Assembly: GCF_001310815.1 (NCBI RefSeq)
Contig: NZ_BAZK01000005.1
Location: 274,611-338,610, forward strand
Reading direction: 5' to 3'
Length of the DNA: 64,000 nt
DNA from: Pseudovibrio denitrificans JCM 12308
Lineage (GTDB): Bacteria > Pseudomonadota > Alphaproteobacteria > Rhizobiales > Stappiaceae
Each line of letters starts with the position of its first letter. The stretch's first letter is position 1. The position numbers and the translations under genes are program-made. Under the pieces are notes generated by a model. That model did not search any database. It saw only the letters and a program-made list of their open reading frames with translations, and was not told where the DNA came from. Of the stretch, positions 16,835-26,512 are shown piece after piece.

Positions 16835-18943
16835 TCAAGCCTTTTTCGCCTTCTTTCGTTCCTTCTTTTTCTTTGGTGCTTTTGCCTTGGGCTCTTTCTT
16901 AGTCTCAGCCTTGGCTTTGGGTTTTGGTTTTACAGGTGGCACGACGGTTTTTTCGGGCATCTGGAGGTTGCCGGTCTCGCCGTAGTTGGTGACGAAGGGG
17001 TGGGCGACTTCGATGTTCTCATCTGAAATGAGTTTCAGGGTGCGGATGATGATGCTTTCCTGAATGGCGAGATACTCATCTCGAGTTGCGGCCTGAACGC
17101 TGTCCTCAATCTGAATGACGATGCCGTTCTCGTCGATGTTCTCCAGTCTCACCTTTGCGGCGTCCGGTTGGGAGAGGGGATGTTTGGCCAGCATGCGTTT
17201 GATCTTAGTGATCAGCCTTTCCAGCTGCTCGGCGCTGGTGTCATATTTGAGCGCAAACCTAAGGACCACGCGGAAGTGATCCTTTGCCGTGAAGTTCATA
17301 AAGTTCATCTTGGCAAGGTCCGCGTTGGGAATGGTGACCAGCGTTCGGTCTGTGGTTCTGATGCGGGTGGAGCGCATGCCGATGGATTCCACGTGTCCGC
17401 GTATTTTGTTGAACTCGCAGTAGTCTCCAACCCGTACAATGCCGTCTGCGTAAAGGATCAGGCCGCCCAGCAGGTTTTCCAGCGTTGGTTGGGCCGCAAG
17501 GGCGATGGCAAGGCCGCCCACACTGATACCGGCGATGATGCCGTAGAGCGGAATGTTCAGCCGCGTTGCGCCATAAGTGAGTAGGACAAGGGCGCAGATG
17601 ATGGCGAAGAACTGGGTTGCTGTGCGGATGATGCTGCGATCGATAGAGGGAGCGCCACGGTTTTTCAGGAGCACCAGTTCACTCAGAAGGCGCAGGCTTT
17701 TGTAGATGATCACCGCTGCCCCGATCCAGACCAGTGTTTCGATGGTCAGGTCATAGACCTGCAGGACCGGTCCACCAATGTTGATCTGATAGTCTGCCAG
17801 ATAGCGCAGGAAGATGAGCGAGCCGACAATGACGCTGGAGGTGATGATGCTGAGCACCTGCCGGCGAACCGGCTTCTTGCGATCAGGTAAGCGCCGCATG
17901 ACGTTGATGAAAGCAAAAAGAATAGCTGCGGCGATGGCTGTGATCAGGATCAGCGCAAACCACTGCCAGACGGCCTGTCCGTAGTAAAGCTCCAGCAGCC
18001 ACGAAGGCTGGCTTTCTATCAGCGAGAACCATGCCGGAGGCAGCAGATGTCCCGGACTGCTGGCAAAGAAGTGGTAAAGATCCTGCGGGATGGAAGAGCG
18101 GGAGGGAAGGTTTTTCACCTCCTCATAGAACTCAGGAATGCGGTCTACGGTTTGCGCTGAGAAAACATATTCTCCCTGCTGTGGTCCCTCTGTCATCTTG
18201 GTGATGACGATCTGGGTGAACGGGATTGTCCATGAATTCTCCAGTCCCGCCTGATTGAAGTCATAGGTACCAGCAGCGGTTCCCGGGATGTCGGGGAACG
18301 GCGGCAGCGGGATGCGGTCCAGTATCTCTTTGAGCTGGAGAACCAGCTCCAGAGAGGTTTGCTGTCTGGTAGCGCTGGGAAGGCCGGAGAGGTCGAAACA
18401 GCCTCTGGCGCGCTCCAAAAGGATCTCGGCGAGGTGGATCTTGTTTTGCAGGCGCTCATGGTTCTTGCTCATGCCGAGCGTTTCCATGGAGAACGCCCCC
18501 ATGCCGGTGTTCTCCTCATACGCTTCCTGAATGAGGTGGTTGGTTTCCTCCATGATGTCGAGGAAGCTGTCGAGGGTCGCTCTGGGAGAGCTGGTATCAG
18601 CAGGGGCGAGGGGGAACATCCCGATGATATCTTTTGCGCGGAACTCCATCAGAGGCATTGCTGGCATGCGCAAGGTCTCGGGCGTGCCGTTCTCATCGCC
18701 TGTCATCTCCGGCTTCTCGGAGGGCGCTTTCAGGATCTCCTTTTGCTGCTGTTTGATGTACTTCTGGTAGAGGGATTGGGCAGGGGCCTCGCTTGGGAGT
18801 GCCAGAAACATAAGAACGCAAAGAAACGCAGAAAAAACGCGTGCAACGCATAAATAACGCAAACCAACGCAAAGTGGGCTCTTCAGGCTCTGTGCCTGTT
18901 GTCCTTGTGGTTGATATGCGCGTTGTTGCTGTGGTTGCATCAA
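16835..18943 (-). CDS. MscS-type mechanosensitive channel with a long periplasmic N-domain
   Basis: A 702-aa small-conductance mechanosensitive channel homologue. After an odd N-terminus there is a periplasmic region to about residue 330, several membrane helices (about 335-480), and the pore helix and beta domain with IAGISVGGLAIALAAQPTLE followed by ENLLGGLILYADG and VGDYCEFNKIRGHVESIG. The C-terminus is a Lys/Pro/Ala-rich tail (PKPKAKAETKKEPKAKAPKK). The hydrophobic start segment (residues about 23-48, LCVGLRYLCVARVFSAFLCV) is encoded by the antisense of the dispersed repeat at 18811-18874, preceded by a Gln-rich stretch. The repeat therefore appears to have supplied the signal or anchor segment, unless the true start is downstream. 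It is convergent with valS. The channel family is secure; start and export mode are uncertain. Confidence 0.85.
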   Translation of the reverse strand: MMQPQQQRAYQPQGQQAQSLKSPLCVGLRYLCVARVFSAFLCVLMFLALPSEAPAQSLYQKYIKQQQKEILKAPSEKPEMTGDENGTPETLRMPAMPLMEFRAKDIIGMFPLAPADTSSPRATLDSFLDIMEETNHLIQEAYEENTGMGAFSMETLGMSKNHERLQNKIHLAEILLERARGCFDLSGLPSATRQQTSLELVLQLKEILDRIPLPPFPDIPGTAAGTYDFNQAGLENSWTIPFTQIVITKMTEGPQQGEYVFSAQTVDRIPEFYEEVKNLPSRSSIPQDLYHFFASSPGHLLPPAWFSLIESQPSWLLELYYGQAVWQWFALILITAIAAAILFAFINVMRRLPDRKKPVRRQVLSIITSSVIVGSLIFLRYLADYQINIGGPVLQVYDLTIETLVWIGAAVIIYKSLRLLSELVLLKNRGAPSIDRSIIRTATQFFAIICALVLLTYGATRLNIPLYGIIAGISVGGLAIALAAQPTLENLLGGLILYADGIVRVGDYCEFNKIRGHVESIGMRSTRIRTTDRTLVTIPNADLAKMNFMNFTAKDHFRVVLRFALKYDTSAEQLERLITKIKRMLAKHPLSQPDAAKVRLENIDENGIVIQIEDSVQAATRDEYLAIQESIIIRTLKLISDENIEVAHPFVTNYGETGNLQMPEKTVVPPVKPKPKAKAETKKEPKAKAPKKKKERKKAKKA
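18811..18874 (+). repeat. Dispersed AACGCA repeat, copy 2 (longest; inside the mscS-type gene)
   Basis: Six AACGC[A/G] units start at 18815, 18825, 18836, 18845, 18856 and 18866, a period of about 10 bp. The last 20 bases are identical to copy 1 in cobN. The reverse strand is translated into the hydrophobic N-terminus of the channel gene. Confidence 0.8.
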
Positions 18944-19202
18944 GGTCTCGGGTGTTGCCAGCAGTGGGTGCTATGAAACCAGTGACACAAGACCATTTGG
19001 GAAATTGGCGCCTTGTTATTTAAGTAAAATTTGCAGGTGAGCCATAAAAATCCACCGTGACATCTGGGCAACGCCTGTGGGTTAGCTGAGATTCCTCAGC
19101 GATTGCCGCCTGTTTGCCTCGTTCTGGCCTTTTCCCCGCGCCATTCCAGTGCTAAGCCCTGTACAGCTTGGGCGATTGAATCAATAGCTGCTGGAAAGTT
19201 TT

Positions 19203-19748
19203 ATGGGTTTTACAATGCGTAAATATCTTGGGCGTGCTGCATCCTGCGCACTCGCTGCGTTGATTGGTGGGGCAGCTTACTCATTGCCTGCTCAAGCTCA
19301 GACACCAATTCATAACCCAGTTGCTGTGTTTAAAGGCCTCGACAAAATCACAGGCCGTATTACCACGTTTGATGTCTACATTGATGAGACCGTTCAGTTT
19401 GGTGCGCTGCAGGTGACACCGCGCGTGTGTAACTCTCGTCCCTTGACAGAAGCCTCTCAAACCACTGCATTTATTGAGGTTGATGAGCTGACACTAGACA
19501 GCAAAGTACGCCGTATCTTCAGCGGCTGGATGTTCGCCAGCAACCCGGGCGTTCATGCTGTGGAGCACAGCGTCTATGACATCTGGCTGATCAACTGTAA
19601 GAAGACCACATCCGTTCCACCGCCGGAAGGCTATGCTGGTCCTGCCGTTGAGCTTGTTTCCGAAGAGGATGAGCTGGCTGGCAAAGACTTTGTTTCTTCA
19701 GGTGAAATTCCGGTGCCGCGGCCTAAGGTTGTTGCCACCCTGCAATAA
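19203..19748 (+). CDS. DUF2155 domain-containing exported protein
   Basis: A conserved alphaproteobacterial protein of unknown function, 181 aa. GGAAAG lies 6 nt before the ATG. The N-terminus is a signal peptide (MRKYLGRAASCALAALIGG, cleavage near PAQAQ). The DUF2155 core follows: HNPVAVFKGLDKITGRITTF, VYIDETVQFGALQVTPRVC and FSGWMFASNPGVHAVEHSVY, then DIWLINC. The two conserved cysteines (PRVC and INC) could form a disulfide in the periplasm. The C-terminus is acidic and Pro-rich. DUF2155 genes are commonly found next to aat and accBC, as here. The 3' end shares a bidirectional terminator with aat. Confidence 0.88.
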   Translation: MGFTMRKYLGRAASCALAALIGGAAYSLPAQAQTPIHNPVAVFKGLDKITGRITTFDVYIDETVQFGALQVTPRVCNSRPLTEASQTTAFIEVDELTLDSKVRRIFSGWMFASNPGVHAVEHSVYDIWLINCKKTTSVPPPEGYAGPAVELVSEEDELAGKDFVSSGEIPVPRPKVVATLQ

Positions 19749-19756
19749 AGATGATG

Positions 19757-19787
19757 CGGCCTCTTACAGGAGGCCGTTTTTGTTTTT
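19757..19787. terminator. Bidirectional terminator between DUF2155 and aat
   Basis: A perfect CGGCCTC/GAGGCCG stem with a TTACAG loop is followed by TTTTTGTTTTT. The aat stop codon lies inside the loop. Confidence 0.85.
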
Positions 19788-20453
19788 GGGTGGAGTAGGG
19801 CGCATGTCCTCAATGATCTGCAGCAGCAGTTTACCTGAGGTTTCCTGAGGCAGCGCATTGAAATCTCCATGCACCATCAACGCATTTTCCAATAGCTTGC
19901 CGTACTGCTCTTTTGGAACTTCAGTGGCGCCGAATTGCTCCAGATGCTCTGTCACAAACTGCGCGTCCAGCAGCCTGTAGTTGCCATAGAGAAGGCGCCC
20001 ATAGAGATGCACCAGCGCGACTTTTGAGGCATCGCGTTCCAGCGAGAACATGCTTTCACCGAAGAAAGCTCCGCCAAGAGACACCCCGTAAAGGCCGCCA
20101 ACGAGCTCGTCAGAAGTGTTAAAAACTTCAATGGTGTGGCAATAGCCCATGGCAAAAAGCTCAGTGTAGAGCTTTCTGATCTCCGCATTAATCCATGTCT
20201 CTTTGCGCTCCGCATTGGTGGTTGCGCAGTGGGAGATGACAGCTTTGAAATTGCGGGAGGCGCGGACGATGAACTTGTCTGCGCGAACGGTTCGTGCGAG
20301 CCGTTTGGGGATGTGAAATGAATCGAGCGGCAAGATGCCTCGCCGCTCGGGATCGATCCAGAAAAGATCAGGAGAATCCGCAGTTTCAGCCATTGGAAAG
20401 ATGCCACAAGCGTATGCTTTAAGCAGAATTTGTGGAGTTATCTTAAATTCCAT
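19764..20453 (-). CDS. aat: Leucyl/phenylalanyl-tRNA--protein transferase
   Basis: This N-end-rule enzyme adds Leu or Phe from aminoacyl-tRNA to N-terminal Arg/Lys of proteins and marks them for ClpAP through ClpS. The 229-aa protein shows the family blocks [46 protein letters not shown] and [16 protein letters not shown]. It is third in the reverse-strand order accB-accC-aat (31-nt gap after accC), a common alphaproteobacterial arrangement. Its stop codon falls in the loop of the shared terminator. Confidence 0.95.
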   Translation of the reverse strand: MEFKITPQILLKAYACGIFPMAETADSPDLFWIDPERRGILPLDSFHIPKRLARTVRADKFIVRASRNFKAVISHCATTNAERKETWINAEIRKLYTELFAMGYCHTIEVFNTSDELVGGLYGVSLGGAFFGESMFSLERDASKVALVHLYGRLLYGNYRLLDAQFVTEHLEQFGATEVPKEQYGKLLENALMVHGDFNALPQETSGKLLLQIIEDMRPTPPKNKNGLL

Positions 20454-20484
20454 GCTGGGCTGCTTTTGACCTCCCTAAATCTCC

Positions 20485-21852
20485 TCAGTTTTCTTCTGAG
20501 TTCTGTTCTGCGATGTGCGCTTCCAGGAACTTCTCCAGCCAATGGATATCATAGGCGCCGTTGGCGATATCCTGATTGTCCAGAAGCTCTGTGAAGAGCG
20601 GAACAGTGGTGTTGATGCCATCAACCACAAACTCGCTGAGTGCACGACGCAGACGCATCATACATTCCACACGAGAGCGGCCATGAACGATCAGCTTGCC
20701 GATCAGGCTGTCATAGTGTGGAGGAATTTTGTAGCCCTGATAAACGCCGGAATCCACGCGTACGCCCAGACCGCCCGGTGGGTGGTAGTAGGTGATGGTG
20801 CCCGGAGACGGAGCGAATGTCAGAGGATGTTCTGCGTTGATGCGGCACTCAATTGCGTGACCGGAGAAGCGTACATCTTCCTGATTGATGGAAAGGGTAG
20901 AGCCTGCAGCAATGCGGATCTGTTCGATCACGAGATCAATGCCGGTTACCATTTCTGTCACAGGGTGTTCCACCTGCAAACGGGTGTTCATTTCAATGAA
21001 GTAGAACTCACCGTTTTCATAGAGGAATTCGATGGTGCCTGCGCCGCGATACTTGAGCTTGCGCATCGCTTCCGCACAGATCTCGCCGATTTCCATCCGC
21101 TGCTCTTCGTTCAGAGCTGGGGAAGGACACTCTTCGAATACCTTCTGGTGGCGACGCTGCAAGGAACAGTCGCGCTCACCAAGGTGGATCGCGTTGCCCT
21201 GACCGTCACCCAGAACCTGCACCTCAATGTGGCGCGGTTTGCCGAGGTACTTTTCCATGTACAGCGCATCGTCGCCGAAAGCTGCTTTGGATTCAGAGCG
21301 TGCCGTGGAGATTGCAGTGTCCAGATCATCAGCGGTCTGGGCGACCTTCATGCCGCGACCACCGCCGCCTGCAGCTGCTTTTACGAGAACCGGGTAGCCG
21401 ATCTCTTTTGCAATTGCATGGACGTCATCTTCCGGAGTGATGCCACCGTCAGAACCCGGCACAACTGGAATACCCAGTTCTTTTGCCGTGGTTTTAGCCT
21501 GAATCTTATCACCCATTACGCGGATGTGCTCAGAGGTAGGGCCGATGAAGGTGATGCCGTGCGCCTCAAGGATTTCCGCAAAGCGTGCATTCTCGGAGAG
21601 GAAACCGTAACCGGGATGCACCGCGTCGGCGCCAGTGATTTCACAGGCTGCCAGAATCTGCGGAATGTTGAGGTAGCTGTCGCGGGCTACCGGCGGACCA
21701 ATACAAACACTTTCGTCAGCAAGGCGCACGTGCATTGCGTCTTCGTCGGCAGTGGAGTGGACCGCAACAGTGCGAATGCCCAGCTCTTTACATGCCCGAA
21801 GGATGCGGAGTGCGATCTCGCCGCGGTTTGCGATGAGGATCTTGGAGAACAT
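20485..21852 (-). CDS. accC: Acetyl-CoA carboxylase biotin carboxylase subunit
   Basis: AccC carboxylates the biotin on AccB using ATP and bicarbonate, the first step of fatty acid synthesis. The 455-aa protein has the N-terminal [20 protein letters not shown] block, the ATP-grasp glycine loop in [14 protein letters not shown], and [20 protein letters not shown] with the metal- and bicarbonate-site residues. Length and motifs are standard. The start lies 14 nt after the accB stop, so the two are co-transcribed. The accA and accD subunits are not in the window. Confidence 0.97.
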   Translation of the reverse strand: MFSKILIANRGEIALRILRACKELGIRTVAVHSTADEDAMHVRLADESVCIGPPVARDSYLNIPQILAACEITGADAVHPGYGFLSENARFAEILEAHGITFIGPTSEHIRVMGDKIQAKTTAKELGIPVVPGSDGGITPEDDVHAIAKEIGYPVLVKAAAGGGGRGMKVAQTADDLDTAISTARSESKAAFGDDALYMEKYLGKPRHIEVQVLGDGQGNAIHLGERDCSLQRRHQKVFEECPSPALNEEQRMEIGEICAEAMRKLKYRGAGTIEFLYENGEFYFIEMNTRLQVEHPVTEMVTGIDLVIEQIRIAAGSTLSINQEDVRFSGHAIECRINAEHPLTFAPSPGTITYYHPPGGLGVRVDSGVYQGYKIPPHYDSLIGKLIVHGRSRVECMMRLRRALSEFVVDGINTTVPLFTELLDNQDIANGAYDIHWLEKFLEAHIAEQNSEEN

Positions 21853-21866
21853 AGAGACTACGCCTG

Positions 21867-22352
21867 TTATTCGATGATGATGAGTGGTTCGCCGAATTCT
21901 ACTGGCTGACCGTCTTCAACCAGAATTGCAGTTACAGTACCTGCTTTTGGAGCAGGGATCTGGTTCATGGTCTTCATTGCTTCCACGATCAGGATGGTGT
22001 CACCCTTCTTGATGGATTTGCCAACTTCGATGAACTGCGCTGCACCTGGCTCTGGAGCAAGGTAAGCGGTACCAACCATTGGAGAAGTCACTGCGCCCGG
22101 ATGGCTTGCTGCGTCTGCGGACACTGCGATCTCAACTGGCGCTGCAGCAGCAGGAGCTGGTGCTGGAGCTGCTACAGGAGCCGGTGCTGCGACTGCAACA
22201 GGAGCTGCCGCGACTGCGCCTGCTGACAGCTGACGAGCGACACGAACGCGGAGATCTTTGTGTTCCACCTCGATTTCGGTCAGGTTGGTTTCGTCCAGCA
22301 CGTTAGCCAGCTGGCGGATCATTTCCTGATCAAACTTAGTTTCTTTCGTCAT
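21867..22352 (-). CDS. accB: Acetyl-CoA carboxylase biotin carboxyl carrier protein
   Basis: AccB carries biotin between AccC and the carboxyltransferase. I chose ATG 22352 ([20 protein letters not shown]), though ATG 22361 is in frame 9 bases upstream and equally possible. A longer open frame to 22481 has no family similarity. The middle is an Ala/Pro-rich hinge ([20 protein letters not shown]). The C-terminal biotinyl domain has the acceptor lysine in [16 protein letters not shown] and ends [11 protein letters not shown]. Length of 161 aa is typical. Confidence 0.95.
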   Translation of the reverse strand: MTKETKFDQEMIRQLANVLDETNLTEIEVEHKDLRVRVARQLSAGAVAAAPVAVAAPAPVAAPAPAPAAAAPVEIAVSADAASHPGAVTSPMVGTAYLAPEPGAAQFIEVGKSIKKGDTILIVEAMKTMNQIPAPKAGTVTAILVEDGQPVEFGEPLIIIE

Positions 22353-22361
22353 CGTTTTCAT

Positions 22362-22886
22362 CGTCCAGTTCGAAATGCCCTGACTGGTGTCAGGAACTTT
22401 CGGTTTGGCCCCCCAAAGCGAATGTGCAGCAAGGATGGCCTTTAATAATCTGTGAAAATCCAGTTGCTCAGAGCAAAACACGGATCTTCTTAGTGAATGA
22501 ACGCATCAAGCAGTCGGTCATTAACTGCATAGATGGCCATTAATTCTCTAGTTGCGAGATGCTGCTTTTAAAAAAGTATGCATCCGGTGTGCCTAGGCTG
22601 CGCATAAGGCAATATCATGTTTAACCGCGCAGAAAGGCACATTTCCCTTTGATTTACTCAGAAGTACACAAATGTAGTTGCGACTACGCAACCAATCTGT
22701 TCTCAAAAACTCTGTGTAATGAGCTAGGTTTACTTGACGTATTGGTAAAGTGTAGCCAGACAAATAAACATAACTGGCCCTCTTATATGATCAGAGCGGA
22801 CCAAGGAAAAGACCTTTGTCCGCTCTGAGCAGAGTTCTTAAGGATAAAGCAGCGAAAATGCGTTGATATGCGCGATTAAGATGAAT
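22362..22886. other. Non-coding gap between accB and the dsbA-like gene
   Basis: About 525 bases with no credible gene. It should contain the accBC promoter. Near 22792-22827 there is a long stem-loop (separate entry). Nothing else is recognisable. Confidence 0.5.
22792..22827 (-). terminator. Long inverted repeat downstream of the dsbA-like gene
   Basis: CAGAGCGGACCAAGG pairs with CCTTTGTCCGCTCTG around AAAAGA, 15 bp with one mismatch. It lies 60 nt past the dsbA-like stop on the reverse strand but has no U-tract, so it may be a 3'-end stabiliser rather than a strict terminator. Confidence 0.45.
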
Positions 22887-23630
22887 TTACTCGCGTTCTG
22901 CTGCAATTTTTTCCTTCAAAGTGTCGTAGCCGACAGCGCCTACAATCACCTCATCACCCAGAATGTAGGATGGTGTGCCGGTGATGCCGAGCTGTTCTGC
23001 GATGGTGAAGACTTCCTGGAAGGTTTCAGCTGCGCGGCTAGACTTCATGGACTTTTCCAGATCTGCATCTGCAATGCCGAGGTCTTTCGCCACTTTCAGG
23101 CTGCTTGCCAGGTTCGCACGGCCAGGCTGGCTGAGCAGGGCGAGGTGGAAGTCTTCGTACTTGTCTGGTGCAACTTCAGCAACTGCGATCGCAACGCGTG
23201 CAGCTTCCTGAGAGGCTTTGCCAAGTACCGGGAATTCTTTCAGCACTACGCGCAGGTTCTTGTCTTCGTCGACGAGGCGAACGAGGTCGGACAAGGCGCG
23301 TTTACAGTAACCACAGTTGTAGTCGAACAGTTCCACGAGGGTGACGTCACCATCTGGGTTACCGAGCACGATCTGGTATTCACTGTTGTAGATCTCGTCG
23401 GAAAGGCCGGTGATGGCTTCTTTACGAGCGCTTTCTTCTTCAGCGAGGCGGCGCTTGTCCAGTTCCTGCAGTGCCTCCAGCACGATCTCAGGGTTCTGAA
23501 CGAGGTATTCCTTGATGATCGTTTCCACTTCAGTGCGGTTCACCGATTCTGCTTGTGCAGAAAAAGTTGCTGGCAGCAGAGCGAGCGTTGCTGCACAAGT
23601 GATCGCAGCTCGGCGAATGAGTTTATTCAT
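22887..23630 (-). CDS. DsbA-family thiol:disulfide oxidoreductase (Com1-like)
   Basis: A periplasmic thioredoxin-fold protein of 247 aa. The start is preceded by the strong site AGGAGATGTC. A signal peptide (MNKLIRRAAITCAATLALLP, cleavage near SAQAES) precedes a helical N-terminal region. The active site is CGYC in LFDYNCGYCKRALSDL, and the cis-proline is in GITGTPSYILGDEVIVG. A long N-terminal helical part is typical of the Com1/ScsC-like branch that can oligomerise. It lies about 50 nt downstream of the M48 peptidase gene on the same strand, so the two are probably co-transcribed and serve envelope protein quality control (inference). Confidence 0.92.
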   Translation of the reverse strand: MNKLIRRAAITCAATLALLPATFSAQAESVNRTEVETIIKEYLVQNPEIVLEALQELDKRRLAEEESARKEAITGLSDEIYNSEYQIVLGNPDGDVTLVELFDYNCGYCKRALSDLVRLVDEDKNLRVVLKEFPVLGKASQEAARVAIAVAEVAPDKYEDFHLALLSQPGRANLASSLKVAKDLGIADADLEKSMKSSRAAETFQEVFTIAEQLGITGTPSYILGDEVIVGAVGYDTLKEKIAAERE

Positions 23631-23680
23631 GACATCTCCTGTAACCCTGTTCGGGTGTTGGTTTTTATCTGTCTGATCTG

Positions 23681-25122
23681 TTAGCGGCGTCTTACCTGAG
23701 GCACTTTAACCGACAGTATATCGTCTGCTTGTTGCCAAGCCGGTGTGCCGACCTTCAATTTTTTTTGAGCACGCTTTGCGTAGCGCTGTGCGCTGCGGAT
23801 ATCGCCGCGGGCCATATGACTTTGAGCTGTTGCCAGATCAGCGCCTGCAACGTCGCCGAGGCGAGCATTTGCGATGGCGAGCTGGGCATAGCCGTTCATG
23901 GAGTACCGGTCTTTCTGAAGAGCTCTTGTCAGAATGCTCTTGGCTTCTTTCAGATACTTCTGGTCATTGGAAGCGACCATGGCGAAGCGAGCCAGATTTC
24001 AAAATGCGGATTGCCCGGATAAAGGGCCAGCGCTTTACGGAACGGTGCAATAGCCGCTTTTGGCTTGCCACCTTCGAGCAGGGCCTGACCCTTAATCTCA
24101 TAGAAGTATGGATATTCCGGAGCTTTCGCGATCAGCGCGTCGATTTTTCTGACGGCTTTGGAAACCTTATCAGAGCGCATGCTGGCAATCGCGCGGGCAT
24201 ACTGCGCGGCAAGGCTTTTGTCTTTATCCGGGTAAGCTCGATAAACAGAGTTTTTGTGACTGGTGAAGGCCAGTAGCTTGGCTTTGACCATGTCATGCTT
24301 CAGCTGAAGGCGTTCAGGATCCTTCTTGTTGAAGTGCCTGTTTTTTTGCGCCTTGTTCTGAAGTGCGTTGAAACGGGCACGCGGCATCGGGTGGCTGAGT
24401 GCGTATGGATCAACGTACTGAGCCGAGAACAATGCCTGATCTGCCATGCGCTCGAATGTGGTGAGCATGCCCTTGGCAGAAACACCGACGCGATCAAGGT
24501 AGCGCAGGGCTGCCTGGTCAGCTGCAGATTCTTCTGAGCGGCGATAGGATAGGAAATTACGTTGTGCAAGGGCGCCGCCGCCGGACACAGCGGCTGCACC
24601 GCCGCGTGCGATGGAGCTGTTGCCTGTGGTTGCTCCTGCTGCCATTGCACCAGCACCAAGGATCATGCCGATAACGGACATGATTTGTGCGTTGGAGGCA
24701 GCCTGACGCATACGAACGAGGTGGTTACCCGCGATGTGGCCGGTTTCGTGGGCAATCACGCCGATCACTTCACTTGGTGTTTTGGCGTCCATGATGACGC
24801 CGAGGTTGATGAACATTCTGCGGCTGTCCGGCACAAAAGCGTTGAAGCTTTTGTCGTTGACCAGAATAATCTCAACCTGATTTGCAGGAAGGCCTGCAGC
24901 ACGGAAAATTGGTTTGGCATACTCGCGCAGCAAATCTTCAGTCTCAGCATCACGAACGAGGGGGAGACCCTTCTTTTGTTGAGCTTGAGCTGTGGTGATT
25001 GCCACATTAGGTACAACCAGTGAAAGTGCAGTCGCTGTGATGAGAAAATTGCGCGCAAACTTTGTTGCTTGTGATTTTACTGGTTCAATCACACGTTTCA
25101 ATGCATTGTTCTTAAATTGCAC
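23681..25122 (-). CDS. M48-family periplasmic metalloprotease with TPR tail (single-base frameshift)
   Basis: A BepA/YfgC-like zinc metallopeptidase for outer-membrane protein quality control. The start is a GTG at 25122 after AAGGGA. It has a basic N-terminus, a signal segment ending near TTAQAQQKK, and the zinc site in GVIAHETGHIAGNHLVRM with the third ligand region in YRRSEESAADQAALRYLDR. The C-terminal half has TPR-like helices (KGQALLEGGKPKAAIAPFRK, LALYPGNPHFE). The frame breaks at about 23999-24006, where one missing base would restore NLARFAMVASNDQKYLKEAK and a further 90 residues to 23681. Corrected length of about 480 aa suits the family. It heads an operon with the dsbA-like gene. 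Confidence 0.9.
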
Positions 25123-25288
25123 GTCAAGTCCCTTAGTTGGCTTGGCAGGCGCAGAGCGGTTCGCACTTAAAGTACTACATAGACTTTCAAATAAGCCTTA
25201 ACCACCCAAGATAGGCAGTTATTAGGCAAAATTGCTAGGTGGCCCGAAAAATTAAAGCACAGGCTCTGAGAAGAAGAAATAAGAGGGA

Positions 25289-26449
25289 ATGCATTTGTCA
25301 GTATTAATGGGATCAAAACGGAGTGAAGTGCTGCCATTTCAAGCCATGGAAGTGCTGAATGCTGCTAATCGCCTTGAGCAGGCTGGTGAACATGTGCTGC
25401 ACATGGAAGTTGGGCAGCCCGGCGCGCCGGTTCCTGACTCGGTTTTGAAGGTGGCGCATGAGTATCTGTCTTCCGGCCGCCTGGGATACACAGAGGCACA
25501 GGGCATTCCACTGCTGAAGAAGAGCATTGCACGCTATTACAAGCAGACCTTTGGGCTTGAAGTGCCAGAATCCCGAATCTTTGCAACCACCGGTTCTTCT
25601 GCTGGCTTCAATCTGGCGTTTCTGGCGGGTTTTGATCGGGGGGACCGGATTGCGATTACGTCTCCGGGATATCCAGCCTATCGCAATATCATTGAAGTGC
25701 TGGGCCTGGAGTGTGTGGAGATTGAGGTTGGGCCAGAGACCCGCTGGTCACTGACGCCAGAAATCCTAGAAGAGGTGCACAAGGAAAAGCCTCTCAAGGG
25801 TGTGTTGGTGGCAAGTCCGGCAAACCCGACAGGCACCATGATGTCTCCTGAAGCTCTGAAGGCTTTGGTGGAGGCCTGTGAGGCGATGGACCTCTGGTTT
25901 ATCTCAGATGAGATTTATCACGGCCTTGCCTATGACATGCGGGAGGAGACTGCGCTTCGGTTTACGGACAAGGCGATCATCGTCAACAGCTTCTCCAAGT
26001 ACTACTGCATGACCGGTTGGCGTATCGGCTGGATGGTGTTGCCTGAGGTACTGGTGCGGCCGATTGAGCGGATTGCGCAGAGCCTTTACATCTCACCCCC
26101 AGAACTGGCGCAGGTGACTGCTGCGGCTGCGTTTGATGCGGTGGAAGACTACGAGAAGATCAAGGCAGGTTATGCTGCGAACCGTCAGGTACTTCTGGAT
26201 CACTTACCTCAGCTGGGCTTTGATGTGTTGCCAGTGGACGGCGCATTCTATGTTTATGCTGGCGTCTCCAAGCTGACTAATGACTCAATGGATTTCTGTC
26301 AGCGTATGCTCGCCGAAACGCATATTGCTGCAACACCGGGTGTCGACTTCGATCTTACTCGCGGTCATCAATTCATGCGCTTTTCCTTTGCTGGGAAGGA
26401 GGCAGACATAAAGCTGGCCGTAGAGCGATTGGAAAGCTGGCTCAAGTAG
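25289..26449 (+). CDS. Class I/II pyridoxal-phosphate aminotransferase
   Basis: A fold-type I aminotransferase of 386 aa, probably acting on an aromatic or aliphatic amino acid; the exact substrate cannot be read. Motifs are GQPGAPVPD, GYTEAQGIPLLKKSIARYY, the ASPANPTGTMM block, ISDEIYHGLAYD and the Schiff-base lysine in VNSFSKYYCMTGWRIGW, ending with the phosphate-binding arginine in FMRFSFA. The start is ambiguous. The ATG at 25289 touches the GAGGG site; a TTG at 25295 has ideal spacing, and ATG 25307 begins closest to the conserved SEVLPFQAM. It diverges from the M48 gene and ends in a bidirectional terminator. Confidence 0.9.
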   Translation: MHLSVLMGSKRSEVLPFQAMEVLNAANRLEQAGEHVLHMEVGQPGAPVPDSVLKVAHEYLSSGRLGYTEAQGIPLLKKSIARYYKQTFGLEVPESRIFATTGSSAGFNLAFLAGFDRGDRIAITSPGYPAYRNIIEVLGLECVEIEVGPETRWSLTPEILEEVHKEKPLKGVLVASPANPTGTMMSPEALKALVEACEAMDLWFISDEIYHGLAYDMREETALRFTDKAIIVNSFSKYYCMTGWRIGWMVLPEVLVRPIERIAQSLYISPPELAQVTAAAAFDAVEDYEKIKAGYAANRQVLLDHLPQLGFDVLPVDGAFYVYAGVSKLTNDSMDFCQRMLAETHIAATPGVDFDLTRGHQFMRFSFAGKEADIKLAVERLESWLK

Positions 26450-26469
26450 GCAGAACTAACAACAAAAAA

Positions 26470-26494
26470 GCCCGCTCAAATGAGCGGGCTTTTT
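26470..26494. terminator. Bidirectional terminator between the aminotransferase gene and rne
   Basis: A perfect 8-bp GCCCGCTC/GAGCGGGC stem with an AAAT loop is flanked by AAAAAA on one side and TTTTTAT on the other. Confidence 0.9.
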
Positions 26495-26512
26495 ATTTGA
26501 TCTCAGATCTTC

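Noticed and set aside
20515..21909. Forward open frame of 464 codons opposite accC
   Set aside because: Shadow of biotin carboxylase codons; no motifs.
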